A stretch of DNA of 43,765 nt, from assembly GCA_947476475.1 (NCBI GenBank), contig CANJQT010000021.1:1-43765 (forward strand), given 5' to 3'. This stretch comes from Paracoccaceae bacterium. GTDB lineage: Bacteria; Pseudomonadota; Alphaproteobacteria; Rhodobacterales; Rhodobacteraceae. Shown one piece after another: positions 8,483 through 15,443 of the stretch (its first letter is position 1; each line of letters opens with the position of its first letter). The notes below the pieces were generated by a model. The model saw nothing but the letters and a program-made list of their open reading frames with translations, did no database searches and was not told the origin of the DNA. Position numbers and translations under genes: made by a program.

Positions 8483-9253
8483 ATGCCATTTCAGAAGATC
8501 GAGACCGAAAAGCTGTCACAATCGGTCGTGCGTCAGATCGAACGGCTGATCCTGCAAGGCGTTTTGCGACCCGGTGAGCGGTTGCCTGCGGAACGCGAAT
8601 TGTCCGAACGGATGGGCGTTTCACGCCCCTCGCTGCGCGATGCCGTGGCGGCACTTGAATCCGCGGGCCTGTTGGTCACCCGCGCCGGATCCGGCATCTA
8701 TGTGGCCGAGGTTCTGGGGTCTGCCTTTTCTCCGGCCCTGATCCGCCTGTTTGCCAGTCATGAAGACGCGGTCGCCGACTACATCTCGTTCCGCCGCGAT
8801 CTCGAGGGGCTGGCGGCGGAACGCGCCGCCCGGCTTGGGTCGGATACCGATCTGGCAGTGATCGACAGCCTGTTTCAGCGGATGCTGGCCGCACATGTGA
8901 AGCGCGATGCGTCGGCCGAGGCCAGACTGGACGCCGAATTTCACATGGCGATCATCGAAGCCAGCCATAATGTCATCATGCTGCACATGATGCGCTCGAT
9001 GGTCGATTTGCTGCGCGCAGGGCTGTTCTATAACCGTCAGGCGATGTTCCGGCAGAAGCAGACGCGCGACCTTTTGCTGGATCAGCACCGGGCGATCCGC
9101 GACGCGCTGCTGGCACGCGACCCGGCGGGCGCCCGCAACGCGATAGAGGCACATCTGGACCATGTGCAAACCACCCTGACCGATCTGGCCCGCGCCGACC
9201 GGCATGAGGCCGTCGCCCGCCTGCGTTTTGCACAGGAAAGCGAGCGCGGCTGA
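8483..9253 (+). CDS. FadR/GntR-family transcriptional regulator (FCD domain)
   Basis: A 256-residue regulator. The N-terminal GntR winged helix spans about residues 10-70 (LRPGERLPAERELSERMGVS then RPSLRDAVAALESAGLL). The all-helical FCD ligand domain follows, with the metal/ligand histidines in DAEFHMAIIEASHN, DQHRAI and AHLDHV. Such proteins usually sense organic acids (lactate, pyruvate, glycolate). No target operon is adjacent, so the ligand cannot be assigned. I chose ATG 8483 because GGGGAC lies 3 bases before it; a TTG at 8462 in the same frame is less likely. A bidirectional terminator separates it from the atp operon. Confidence 0.88.
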   Translation: MPFQKIETEKLSQSVVRQIERLILQGVLRPGERLPAERELSERMGVSRPSLRDAVAALESAGLLVTRAGSGIYVAEVLGSAFSPALIRLFASHEDAVADYISFRRDLEGLAAERAARLGSDTDLAVIDSLFQRMLAAHVKRDASAEARLDAEFHMAIIEASHNVIMLHMMRSMVDLLRAGLFYNRQAMFRQKQTRDLLLDQHRAIRDALLARDPAGARNAIEAHLDHVQTTLTDLARADRHEAVARLRFAQESERG

Positions 9254-9264
9254 GGGGTGAAAAC

Positions 9265-9294
9265 AAAAGCGCCCGGCTCGAAGGCCGGGCGTTT
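9265..9294. terminator. Bidirectional terminator between fadR-like gene and atp operon
   Basis: The stem CGCCCGGC / GCCGGGCG (9270-9277 and 9284-9291) has a 6-base loop and is flanked by an AAAA run on the left and TTT on the right, so both convergent transcripts gain a U-tract. It serves the FadR-type gene (+) and atpF, the last gene of the F0 operon (-). Confidence 0.85.
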
Positions 9295-9313
9295 CCAATT
9301 CTGTAAGTCTGGA

Positions 9314-9874
9314 TCAGTGCAGCTTGGCTTCCACTTCGCCGATCGACGCATCGATCAGTTTGCCGCGCTCGGCTGCGGTCATCTGCTTGGCGATGATGTC
9401 ACCCGCAGCGGCCACGGCCACTGTTACCGCCTGATCACGCACCGCGCGCACTGCAGCGGCTTCGGCCGAAGCGATCTGATCTTCCGCCGACTGAAGCCTG
9501 CGGGCGATCGAGGCCTTGAGGTCCAGCTTGGCCTGTTCAGCCGCCGCCGTCGCCTCGCGCTTGGCAGCATCAACGATGCCTGCCGCCTGCTCAAGCATTT
9601 CCTTGCGCTTCTTGTCGTAAGAGGCGAGCAGCGCCTTAGCGTCTTCGTGCAGCGCTTTGGCTGCATCAAGATCGCTGCGGATCCCCTCGGCGCGCTTGTC
9701 CAGAAGCCCCGCCAAAAGGCCCGGCACCTTGAACTTCAAAAGCACCGCGATGAACAGCAGGAAAGCGATCGTGACCACGAACTCGGTCGAGCGCAGGGTG
9801 AAGAACGGCTCACCCTCTGCCGAGGCGAATGCCGGACCAGCGGCGAGGATCAGGGCGAATGAGAGTTTTTTCAT
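9314..9874 (-). CDS. atpF: F0 ATP synthase subunit b
   Basis: A 186-residue peripheral-stalk subunit. It has a cleavable-looking or extra hydrophobic N-terminus ([19 protein letters not shown]), then one membrane anchor ([15 protein letters not shown]), then a long charged Ala-rich coiled coil that reaches the F1 head. It is last in the minus-strand operon, 4 bases after atpX. The paired b and b' subunits are characteristic of photosynthetic-lineage alphaproteobacteria and cyanobacteria. F1 genes are not in this window, as expected where F0 and F1 operons are separate. Confidence 0.95.
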   Translation of the reverse strand: MKKLSFALILAAGPAFASAEGEPFFTLRSTEFVVTIAFLLFIAVLLKFKVPGLLAGLLDKRAEGIRSDLDAAKALHEDAKALLASYDKKRKEMLEQAAGIVDAAKREATAAAEQAKLDLKASIARRLQSAEDQIASAEAAAVRAVRDQAVTVAVAAAGDIIAKQMTAAERGKLIDASIGEVEAKLH

Positions 9875-9878
9875 CGTC

Positions 9879-10472
9879 TCAGCCTTTCATCCGCGCAGCA
9901 ACCGCTGCCGCAACTGTTTTCGCATCTGCAGCCCCGCCAAGCGCCGCAACGATGGCTTCCGCCACGTCTTTGGCAACATCGCTGACCGAGGCAACCGCGC
10001 CCGCACGAACCTCTTCGATCCGTTTGGACGATTCCGCCGCCCGCGCCGCGATTTCCGCGTCGGCATGGGCCGTGGCCTTGTCCAGATCGGCCTGGATATC
10101 GGCCTTGGCCGCAGCGACGATCTTGGCGGCTTCGTTGCGCGCGTCGATCAAAGCATGATTATAGGCCTTTTCCGCTTCAACCGCCTGGGTCTTCAGCTTT
10201 TCTGCCGCTTCGATGTCGCGCGTGATGCGGCCATGACGGTCGGCAAGGATCCCGCCGATCCGCGGCAAAGCGATTTTCGACAGGACGGTATAGATGATGA
10301 CCAGCGCCACCAGAAGCCAGAAGATCTGGTTCGGGAAGGTCGCGAAGTCAAGCTGAGGCATGCCTGCGGATTCGGTCGCATGGCCGGCGGTTTCAGCAGC
10401 GCCAGCGATGGCTTCTGCCGTCGAAGCGGCAGCGTCCGTCGCAGTGCTCAGCGTGGTGGCAGTGTTCGACAT
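9879..10472 (-). CDS. atpX: F0 ATP synthase subunit b'
   Basis: A 197-residue second stalk subunit, paired with atpF. An Ala/Thr-rich extramembrane N-terminal extension of about 40 residues precedes the membrane anchor ([19 protein letters not shown]), and the [20 protein letters not shown] segment opens the coiled coil. The F-P-N-Q-I-F-W-L motif is typical of b' subunits. ATG 10472 has GGGGGACG upstream. An 85-base gap with a hairpin separates it from atpE. Confidence 0.94.
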   Translation of the reverse strand: MSNTATTLSTATDAAASTAEAIAGAAETAGHATESAGMPQLDFATFPNQIFWLLVALVIIYTVLSKIALPRIGGILADRHGRITRDIEAAEKLKTQAVEAEKAYNHALIDARNEAAKIVAAAKADIQADLDKATAHADAEIAARAAESSKRIEEVRAGAVASVSDVAKDVAEAIVAALGGAADAKTVAAAVAARMKG

Positions 10473-10505
10473 ATCGTCCCCCTCGAGACACCCTGATTAC
10501 TTCAC

Positions 10506-10532
10506 GGGCAGGCGCGACACGCGCCCCCGCCC
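10506..10532 (-). other. Intercistronic hairpin downstream of atpE
   Basis: An inner stem GGCGCG / CGCGCC (10511-10516 and 10520-10525) has a 3-base loop, with an outer GGGC / GCCC arm across a bulge. It sits in the 85-base gap between the c-subunit and b'-subunit genes and lacks a U-tract. A likely role is to protect the 3' end of atpE mRNA or to lower read-through, since the c ring needs many more copies than the stalk. Confidence 0.45.
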
Positions 10533-10557
10533 GGCCGTAAGGATGGTTCGGTCAGGA

Positions 10558-10794
10558 TCAGACTGCGAACATCAGCAGAAGGGCGACGAGGAACGAGAAG
10601 ATCCCCAGAGCTTCTGCGAACGCGATGCCGATGAACAGCGTGGCGGTCTGGCCAGCGGCTGCCGACGGGTTGCGCAGCGCGCCCGCCAGGAAGTTGCCAG
10701 CCACGTTGCCCACACCGATGGCCGAGCCGCCCATGCCCATGCATGCAAGGCCAGCACCGATGTAAGCACCCATTTGAACGATATCGCCAGTCAT
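10558..10794 (-). CDS. atpE: F0 ATP synthase subunit c (proteolipid)
   Basis: A 78-residue two-helix hairpin that builds the rotating proton ring. Helix 1 contains the GxGxG-like packing motif ([14 protein letters not shown]), the polar loop reads ALRNPSAA, and helix 2 carries the proton-binding Glu in [14 protein letters not shown]. The length equals known Rhodobacter c subunits if ATG 10794 is used, with AAGGAG 8 bases upstream. A GTG at 10803 is in frame but overlaps that ribosome site. Confidence 0.97.
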   Translation of the reverse strand: MTGDIVQMGAYIGAGLACMGMGGSAIGVGNVAGNFLAGALRNPSAAAGQTATLFIGIAFAEALGIFSFLVALLLMFAV

Positions 10795-10846
10795 TGTAGT
10801 CACTCCTTACGGTTGGAATTCTGGATTGTTGGATGAAGGCCGGGCC

Positions 10847-11614
10847 TTAGTGCCCCGGATGCAGCGCATCCTTGAGGTACACACAGGTCAGGATGGTGAA
10901 GACGTAGGCCTGAATGAAGCAGACCAGAATTTCGAGGCCATACATGGCGGTGATCGCCAGGATGGAAAGCGGGGTCACAGCCACGCCGATCCAGGACATC
11001 AGGACCAGGGGCGCGAAACCCGCGAACACCTTGATCACCGCGTGACCAGCCATCATGTTGCCGGCAAGTCGGATCGAATGGCTGACCGGGCGCACGAAGT
11101 AGGAAATCAGTTCGATCAGCGCCAGGATCGGGCGCAGCGGCAAGGGCGCCGAAGAGACCCAGAACAGGCCGAGGAAGTGAAAGCCGTTCTTGATGAAGCC
11201 GAGGATGGTCACGAACAGGAACACCATCATCGCCAGAACCGCCGTCACAGCGATATGCGAGGTGGTGGTGAAGGCGCCGGGGATCAGACCGATGAAGTTC
11301 GAGAATACGATGAAGATGAACAGCGTGAAGACATAGGGGAAGTATTTCACCCCGTCATGGCCCGACACGTCTTCCACCATCTTGTAGACGAAGCTGTAGG
11401 CCAGTTCGGCCACCGACTGCAGCCGGCCCGGAACCACGGCGCGCTTGCCGGTGCCCAGAACGAACAGAACGATGATGCACAGAACCGTGACGCCCATCCA
11501 CTGGGTGACGTTCGACACCGCGAAATAGTCGAGCGCGACGTCGAACAGCGGCTCGACCTTGAACTGGTCCATCGGATGGAACGCAAGAGCTTCGTTTCCA
11601 GCTTCGCCTGCCAC
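10847..11614 (-). CDS. atpB: F0 ATP synthase subunit a
   Basis: A 255-residue stator subunit with about five or six membrane helices that forms the proton half-channels. The essential Arg is in [14 protein letters not shown], and the C-terminal helix carries the conserved Gln/Tyr region ([18 protein letters not shown]). The start is GTG 11614, 2 bases after the atpI stop, with AAGGGGA upstream. The HPMDQF segment near residue 13 matches other Rhodobacterales a subunits and supports this start over an internal ATG. Confidence 0.96.
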   Translation of the reverse strand: MAGEAGNEALAFHPMDQFKVEPLFDVALDYFAVSNVTQWMGVTVLCIIVLFVLGTGKRAVVPGRLQSVAELAYSFVYKMVEDVSGHDGVKYFPYVFTLFIFIVFSNFIGLIPGAFTTTSHIAVTAVLAMMVFLFVTILGFIKNGFHFLGLFWVSSAPLPLRPILALIELISYFVRPVSHSIRLAGNMMAGHAVIKVFAGFAPLVLMSWIGVAVTPLSILAITAMYGLEILVCFIQAYVFTILTCVYLKDALHPGH

Positions 11615-11616
11615 GT

Positions 11617-11946
11617 CTATTCCCCTTCGCCTTTGGCAGATGTCTCTGCCACGTTCTTGTCCTGAATTTCACGCGCGGTCCGGAGCATCACGTTCACCCC
11701 GGCGGCGAAACCCAGCAATGTAAACAGCACCAGAAACAGCGGCAGGGTTCCAAACAGAACATCCAGCCCGTATCCGATGCCAAACCCGATTCCGAGACCC
11801 GAAACCAGCTCTATCACCATGCGCCAGCCTTGGCTTGCGGCGCTGTAATGTTCCTCGATCTTCGGTTTTGGCTTCGTGACCTGCTTGAGGGCGTCGATCC
11901 GTTCCTCCAGCCGTTTCAGCCGTACCGGATCTGGCCCTTCTTGCAT
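11617..11946 (-). CDS. atpI: ATP synthase assembly protein AtpI
   Basis: A 109-residue protein with a charged cytosolic N-terminus and two membrane helices ([19 protein letters not shown] and [17 protein letters not shown]). This is the gene 1 / AtpI family that helps assemble the c ring and is usually encoded first in F0 operons. It opens this five-gene minus-strand operon. The leader region upstream (11947 to about 12060) carries the promoter and a perfect 18-bp palindrome at 12023. Confidence 0.92.
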   Translation of the reverse strand: MQEGPDPVRLKRLEERIDALKQVTKPKPKIEEHYSAASQGWRMVIELVSGLGIGFGIGYGLDVLFGTLPLFLVLFTLLGFAAGVNVMLRTAREIQDKNVAETSAKGEGE

Positions 11947-12022
11947 TCACAATCCCCCAAACACCCAAAGGCGGGAAGTTGGGGCGATAGCTAAAGGCGG
12001 GCGGCGTTTGAGTCAATGGGGG

Positions 12023-12040
12023 TTGTCCGAACTCGGACAA
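12023..12040. promoter_or_regulatory. Perfect 18-bp palindrome upstream of the atp F0 operon
   Basis: TTGTCCGA-AC-TCGGACAA is a perfect dyad with 8-bp arms, centred about 85 bases before the atpI start. This is the position and shape of a homodimeric repressor or activator site. It does not match a site I can name. It is also about 150 bases upstream of the divergent arsR-type gene, so it could serve either direction. Confidence 0.55.
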
Positions 12041-12059
12041 ATGCAATAGTCGTTTAATT

Positions 12060-12155
12060 TCAACATGTTGATTTCTGGCGTTAACCGGATTTTAGCTTCG
12101 GACGGCCCGGCGAAGGCCGCGAGGACGTGGGCGCGATATTCAACCTTTTGGTTGA
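12060..12155. promoter_or_regulatory. Two TCAAC/GTTGA dyads upstream of the arsR-type gene
   Basis: Two dyads share the half-site TCAAC...GTTGA. One is TCAACATGTTGA at 12060-12071 (perfect 12-bp palindrome). The other is TCAACC-TTTT-GGTTGA at 12140-12155, which lies 32 bases before the arsR-type ATG. The second dyad's position fits an autoregulatory ArsR operator, and the shared half-site suggests a cooperating pair. This is inference from pattern and position only. Confidence 0.5.
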
Positions 12156-12186
12156 CGATCAGGCGTTGGCAGCCGAAAACCACCCC

Positions 12187-12531
12187 ATGACAGACCCGGC
12201 CACCCACCGTCTTGACCAGATCTTTGCCGCCCTTGCCGACCCCACCCGGCGCGGGATTCTGACCATGCTTTTGGAAGACGACATGGCGGTGACCGACGTG
12301 GCCGAACCATTTGCCATGTCGCTGGCCGCCATATCGAAACACCTGAAGGTGCTGGCCGAGGCCGGGCTGATCGTGCAGGAGCGGCGCGGGCGGGTGATCT
12401 GGTGCAAGCTGGATCCGGGCGCGATGCGCGAGGCGACAGTCTGGATCGCCGGGTTCGGGATGTTCGAGGCGGTGGATCTGGACGCGTTCGAGCGGTTTTT
12501 AGAGGGGGAAGTGGGGGCGGAGGGCGACTAA
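12187..12531 (+). CDS. ArsR-family transcriptional regulator
   Basis: A 114-residue winged-helix regulator. The start LDQIFAALADPTRRGILTML, the recognition helix region SLAAISKHLKVLAEAGLI and the wing VQERRGRVIWCKL are typical of the ArsR subgroup that controls SRPBCC or transporter genes. The Cys pairs of metal-sensing ArsR proteins are absent, so it is unlikely to sense arsenite. I used ATG 12187; a GTG at 12127 in frame would add 20 residues but would overlap the dyad at 12140. The last 187 bases of this gene recur almost unchanged at 14163-14349. Confidence 0.88.
   Translation: MTDPATHRLDQIFAALADPTRRGILTMLLEDDMAVTDVAEPFAMSLAAISKHLKVLAEAGLIVQERRGRVIWCKLDPGAMREATVWIAGFGMFEAVDLDAFERFLEGEVGAEGD
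12345..12531 (+). repeat. Direct repeat unit A1 (arsR 3' end)
   Basis: These 187 bases recur at 14163-14349 in the same orientation with 7 mismatches by my hand alignment (about 96% identity), four of them before the last seven bases. The left boundary falls at GAAGGTG, inside the arsR recognition-helix region. Confidence 0.9.
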
Positions 12532-12651
12532 CTTCGGTAAGAGAAATGGCGGCGAGGAAGCCGATGCCGCCATTCACCACGTAACGACGGGTGTTTGCGA
12601 CTGAGCTAAGCTGTCACATTCGCTGGATCGACATTGCTCAACCAAAGCAGC

Positions 12652-13494
12652 TTAGGGGACAGGCAAATTGAACGCCGCCCAAGCTTCGACGAGGTCTGGG
12701 CTGTCTTGGCAGCGCACCCGCCTTTCTGCAAGTTGTAGATCAAGCCAGGGCATCTGGCTTTCGACCCCAAGGTGCCAAGTGGGGACGTTGGCCACCGGAT
12801 TGTCCAAGCTTCCCGTATAGATCAATGTCCAGCCCTCCCAATCCGGCGAAACTGGTGGCGTCAGGGGTCGGTAGATCAGGCTCGAGCCGCATTTGGCACA
12901 GAAGCCCCGTTCGGCGAAAGGAGACGACTTGTAGAGTTTTGGCTCGCCCTTGGTGAAAGAGATCGCATCCGATGCGTATACTGATCCCACGGTAAACGGG
13001 GAGCCGCTGAATTTCTGGCACATCCGGCAATGGCAGAAGCAGGTATCAAGGGCCGGTTCGGTAATTCGATACCGGATTTCGCCGCAGAGGCAACCTCCGG
13101 TGATGGGTACCTTCTTGCCGCTGGACATGGCAAGCATGGGATGCGGCTCGTCGCTTGCTGCCACACCAGCTGGATTGCCCGGATTGAGATCGGTCGACAC
13201 TGCAACGGGCTGCGGTCCGGTGTATTTGTAGCCCCGGCCGTGCACGGTCGTAATCATTCCGGCATCAAGTGTCTTGCGCAGCGCCGAAATGTGAACTTGC
13301 AGCGTGTTCTCTTCGACCACCATCCCCGCCCAGACCACATCAAAGAGCTCGGCCTTGCCGATGACCTCGTCCGGTTTGCTGAGGAGCAAAGAGAGTATGT
13401 CGAAGGACCGCGCCGAAAGCTCCAGCTGCCCCTCAAGCCCCAACAGCTGCCGTTCCGAACGCCTCAACCAGTACTGCCCGAACTTCAGGTCCAT
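12652..13494 (-). CDS. Winged-helix DNA-binding domain fused to a GFA (CENP-V-like) zinc domain
   Basis: A 280-residue fusion. Residues about 1-92 form an OmpR/CadC-type winged helix (LSARSFDILSLLLSKPDEVI, then VEENTLQVHISALRKTL and VHGRGYKYTG). After a linker of about 40 residues, residues about 131-270 form a GFA domain with its zinc cysteines: C135, C137, the CFCHCRMC cluster (C152-C159), and C199 with C202. GFA proteins bind zinc and are related to glutathione-dependent formaldehyde-activating enzymes. No receiver domain or membrane helix is present, so the GFA part may be the sensor. ATG 13494 has GGGAG 8 bases upstream; GTG 13536 or ATG 13509 are possible. Confidence 0.8.
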   Translation of the reverse strand: MDLKFGQYWLRRSERQLLGLEGQLELSARSFDILSLLLSKPDEVIGKAELFDVVWAGMVVEENTLQVHISALRKTLDAGMITTVHGRGYKYTGPQPVAVSTDLNPGNPAGVAASDEPHPMLAMSSGKKVPITGGCLCGEIRYRITEPALDTCFCHCRMCQKFSGSPFTVGSVYASDAISFTKGEPKLYKSSPFAERGFCAKCGSSLIYRPLTPPVSPDWEGWTLIYTGSLDNPVANVPTWHLGVESQMPWLDLQLAERRVRCQDSPDLVEAWAAFNLPVP

Positions 13495-13633
13495 CCAGCG
13501 TGCTCCCATGCTCGCATCCAAGAATAGCTGAAACACCAGGAAATGGGAACTTCAGGAAATGTCAGAATTCTTCAGGTTTGCGCCAAGGACCTGAGACAGA
13601 ACGCCCGGCATTCTGGCGCTATAGGAGGACGCC

Positions 13634-13945
13634 ATGAACAATATCGCCACACTCACCTGGTCGGCACATGAAGCACTCGTTGATTGCCTGACCAAAAAAT
13701 CAGACGCGGACCGGGCAAAAGCAGCCACGCTCGAGGTGCTTGATGCCGATGAGGCGGGTAGCCCGCACAAGACCAGCGCGCGGCGGATCACCCTGTTGGA
13801 ACTTCTTGCACAAAGCCTACTCATTGCGCTCTGCCGCGACATGACTCTACCGGCGCGACCGCTTTGTGGCGAAGATATCTCCATACGCCACAGTTCGGGT
13901 GACCGGGTCAAATATTCAGATATCCCCGAGTGGGAGCGCCGGTAA
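13634..13945 (+). CDS. Hypothetical protein, 103 residues
   Basis: A small soluble protein preceded by a strong TAGGAGGACGCC ribosome site and starting at ATG 13634. It is mixed helical with a hydrophobic central stretch (LLELLAQSLLIALCRDM). I do not recognise the family. It stands between the winged-helix/GFA gene (divergent) and the chimeric relic, in a patch of lower G+C than the surroundings. That suggests a recent arrival. Confidence 0.5.
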   Translation: MNNIATLTWSAHEALVDCLTKKSDADRAKAATLEVLDADEAGSPHKTSARRITLLELLAQSLLIALCRDMTLPARPLCGEDISIRHSSGDRVKYSDIPEWERR

Positions 13946-13982
13946 GATTTGACCGTCCGCTTTGTCCGGCAAAGCCCCCCCC

Positions 13983-14169
13983 TCACTCCCTTACCAGCAT
14001 CGCTAGCCCCGCGATCGTCGCCGACACCCCCAGCAGCACCAGCCCCGAGGGGGCGGGATTGCCCAAGGCGATCTCCCACAGGATCACCCAACTTGGGGTG
14101 AGGTAGGTGTAGGCCATGACCTTCGACGCGGGCAGCCTTAGTGCTGCATATTGCAGAAGGACGAAGGTG
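13983..14169 (-). pseudogene. 3' fragment of an EamA transporter gene (relic copy)
   Basis: This encodes only the last about 61 residues of an EamA/DMT transporter, ending VLLGVSATIAGLAMLVRE and stop at 13983. It is about 93% identical (13 mismatches in 187 by hand) to the 3' end of the intact EamA gene at 15257-15443, in the same orientation. At 14163-14169 it joins directly to the 3' half of an arsR gene on the opposite strand. There is no start or promoter, so it cannot be expressed as a transporter. Confidence 0.9.
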
Positions 14170-14349
14170 CTGGCCGAGGCCGGGCTGATCGTGCAGGAGC
14201 GGCGCGGGCGGGTGATCTGGTGCAAGCTGGATCCGGGCGCGATGCGCGAGGCGACAGTGTGGATCGCCGGGTTCGGACTGTTCGAGGCGGTGGATCTGGA
14301 CGCGTTCGAGCGGTTTTTAGAGGGGGAAGTGGGGGAGGAGGGCGCGTGA
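14163..14349 (+). pseudogene. 3' fragment of an arsR gene (relic copy)
   Basis: The last 61 codons of an ArsR protein in the original frame, from KVLAEAGLI to the TGA at 14349, near identical to 12345-12531. The encoded changes are few (FGMF to FGLF and a different last residue). It lacks the first two helices of the DNA-binding domain. An ATG at 14116 reads in frame into it from antisense EamA sequence, but such a product would have no complete DNA-binding domain. Confidence 0.9.
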
Positions 14350-14518
14350 TTTGGGGGTGGGGAGCGGCAGTTCTGGCCCTTTGCAGTCGGGCGCCATGTC
14401 ACGCGGCATTTTCCGAAGATGTGGCACAGGCTCGGTGCTGCTTGGGACCGAAGATAGCCTTTAGCGACATTTGGGAAGACTGTGCGATAGTGGCAAGGAA
14501 TTAGCCTGGGGGTGCACA

Positions 14519-15223
14519 GTGCGAAAGCTTCTCTTCTCGACAGGTTCGCCATTTGCAAGAGCGGTGCGCATCACTCTCGATGAACTGGACCTCGAATACG
14601 ACAAGCATGAATTGATTGCTGCGTTAGATGTTGAAGAAATGGCGGCGGTAACACCGACGCTGCAAGTGCCGACTTTTTGGGATGGTGACCTTACACTTTG
14701 GGAAAGCGGTACCATCGTTGAATACCTGCTTTCGACTTACCGTCGGCGTCCGGACAACACCCCGCCTCTGGCAAAAAATGCAATTCGTAAAGAAACCGAA
14801 TGGCGAGACAGACTGATCTTTTCAACGATTCAAACGTTTGGACACTCCGCAACCACGATCTCACAGCTGACTTGGGCTGGTGTCACAGTCGGCCAAAATG
14901 ACCACCTCGCCAGATCGGCAGAAAGGCTCACTTATATCTTGCAATGGCTTGAGGGCCAACTCGATGATGCAGAAGTTGGGTTCCTACCTGGATGCGTGTC
15001 GATGCATGACATCTTCCTCGCAGTTCATGTTCGTTTTATTCAAGCTAGGCCACTTGGTGTCGAATTGCATTTGCCCGCCTATAGAAGGATTGATCGCCTT
15101 CTGAGTCTTCTGGACCAGCGGCGGAGTTTTCAGGCGAACCCGATTTGGTGGTGGGAACCAGGAATTGTCGGATACAAACCAGATGGAACGCCCGTATTCG
15201 AAATCAACGGCAAGCAGTCGTGA
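14519..15223 (+). CDS. Glutathione S-transferase family protein
   Basis: A 234-residue protein with a thioredoxin-fold N-terminal domain (KLLFSTGSPFARAVRITLDEL, the TPTLQVPTFWDGDLTLWES segment with the cis-Pro and the glutathione-binding E-S pair) and an all-helical C-terminal domain. It has a C-terminal tail of about 25 residues (NPIWWWEPGIVGYKPDG) beyond the usual fold. The start is GTG 14519 after GGGGG. G+C is clearly lower than in neighbours (58 of 120 bases in 14581-14700), which suggests horizontal acquisition. The substrate is unknown. Confidence 0.82.
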   Translation: MRKLLFSTGSPFARAVRITLDELDLEYDKHELIAALDVEEMAAVTPTLQVPTFWDGDLTLWESGTIVEYLLSTYRRRPDNTPPLAKNAIRKETEWRDRLIFSTIQTFGHSATTISQLTWAGVTVGQNDHLARSAERLTYILQWLEGQLDDAEVGFLPGCVSMHDIFLAVHVRFIQARPLGVELHLPAYRRIDRLLSLLDQRRSFQANPIWWWEPGIVGYKPDGTPVFEINGKQS

Positions 15224-15256
15224 ATGTCCCCTTCGCCCGCAGATCCGCCGCCCCCC

Positions 15257-15443
15257 TCACTCCCTTACCAGCATCGCCAGCGCCGCCACTGTCGCCCCTA
15301 CCCCCAGCAACACCAGCCCCGAGGGTGCGGGATTGGCCAAGGCGATCTCCCACAGGATCACCCAGCTTGGGGTGAGGTAGGTGTAGGCCATGACCTTCGA
15401 CGCGGGCAGCCTTAGTGCTGCGTATTGCAGAAGGACGAAGGTG
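15257..15443 (-). repeat. Direct repeat unit B2 (EamA 3' end)
   Basis: The 187-base 3' end of the intact EamA gene, repeated at 13983-14169 in the same orientation with about 13 mismatches. The boundary GAAGGTG (15437-15443) is the same heptamer found at the arsR boundary (12345-12351). Confidence 0.9.

Noticed and set aside
14116-14349. A short ArsR-like gene starting in the relic
   Set aside because: Its first 16 codons come from antisense EamA sequence, and the first half of the DNA-binding domain is missing, so I treat it as a chimeric pseudogene.
13537-14349. Insertion sequence as the cause of the arsR/EamA repeats
   Set aside because: No transposase, terminal inverted repeats or target-site duplication is visible. 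The repeats are pieces of host genes joined at a 7-base shared sequence.
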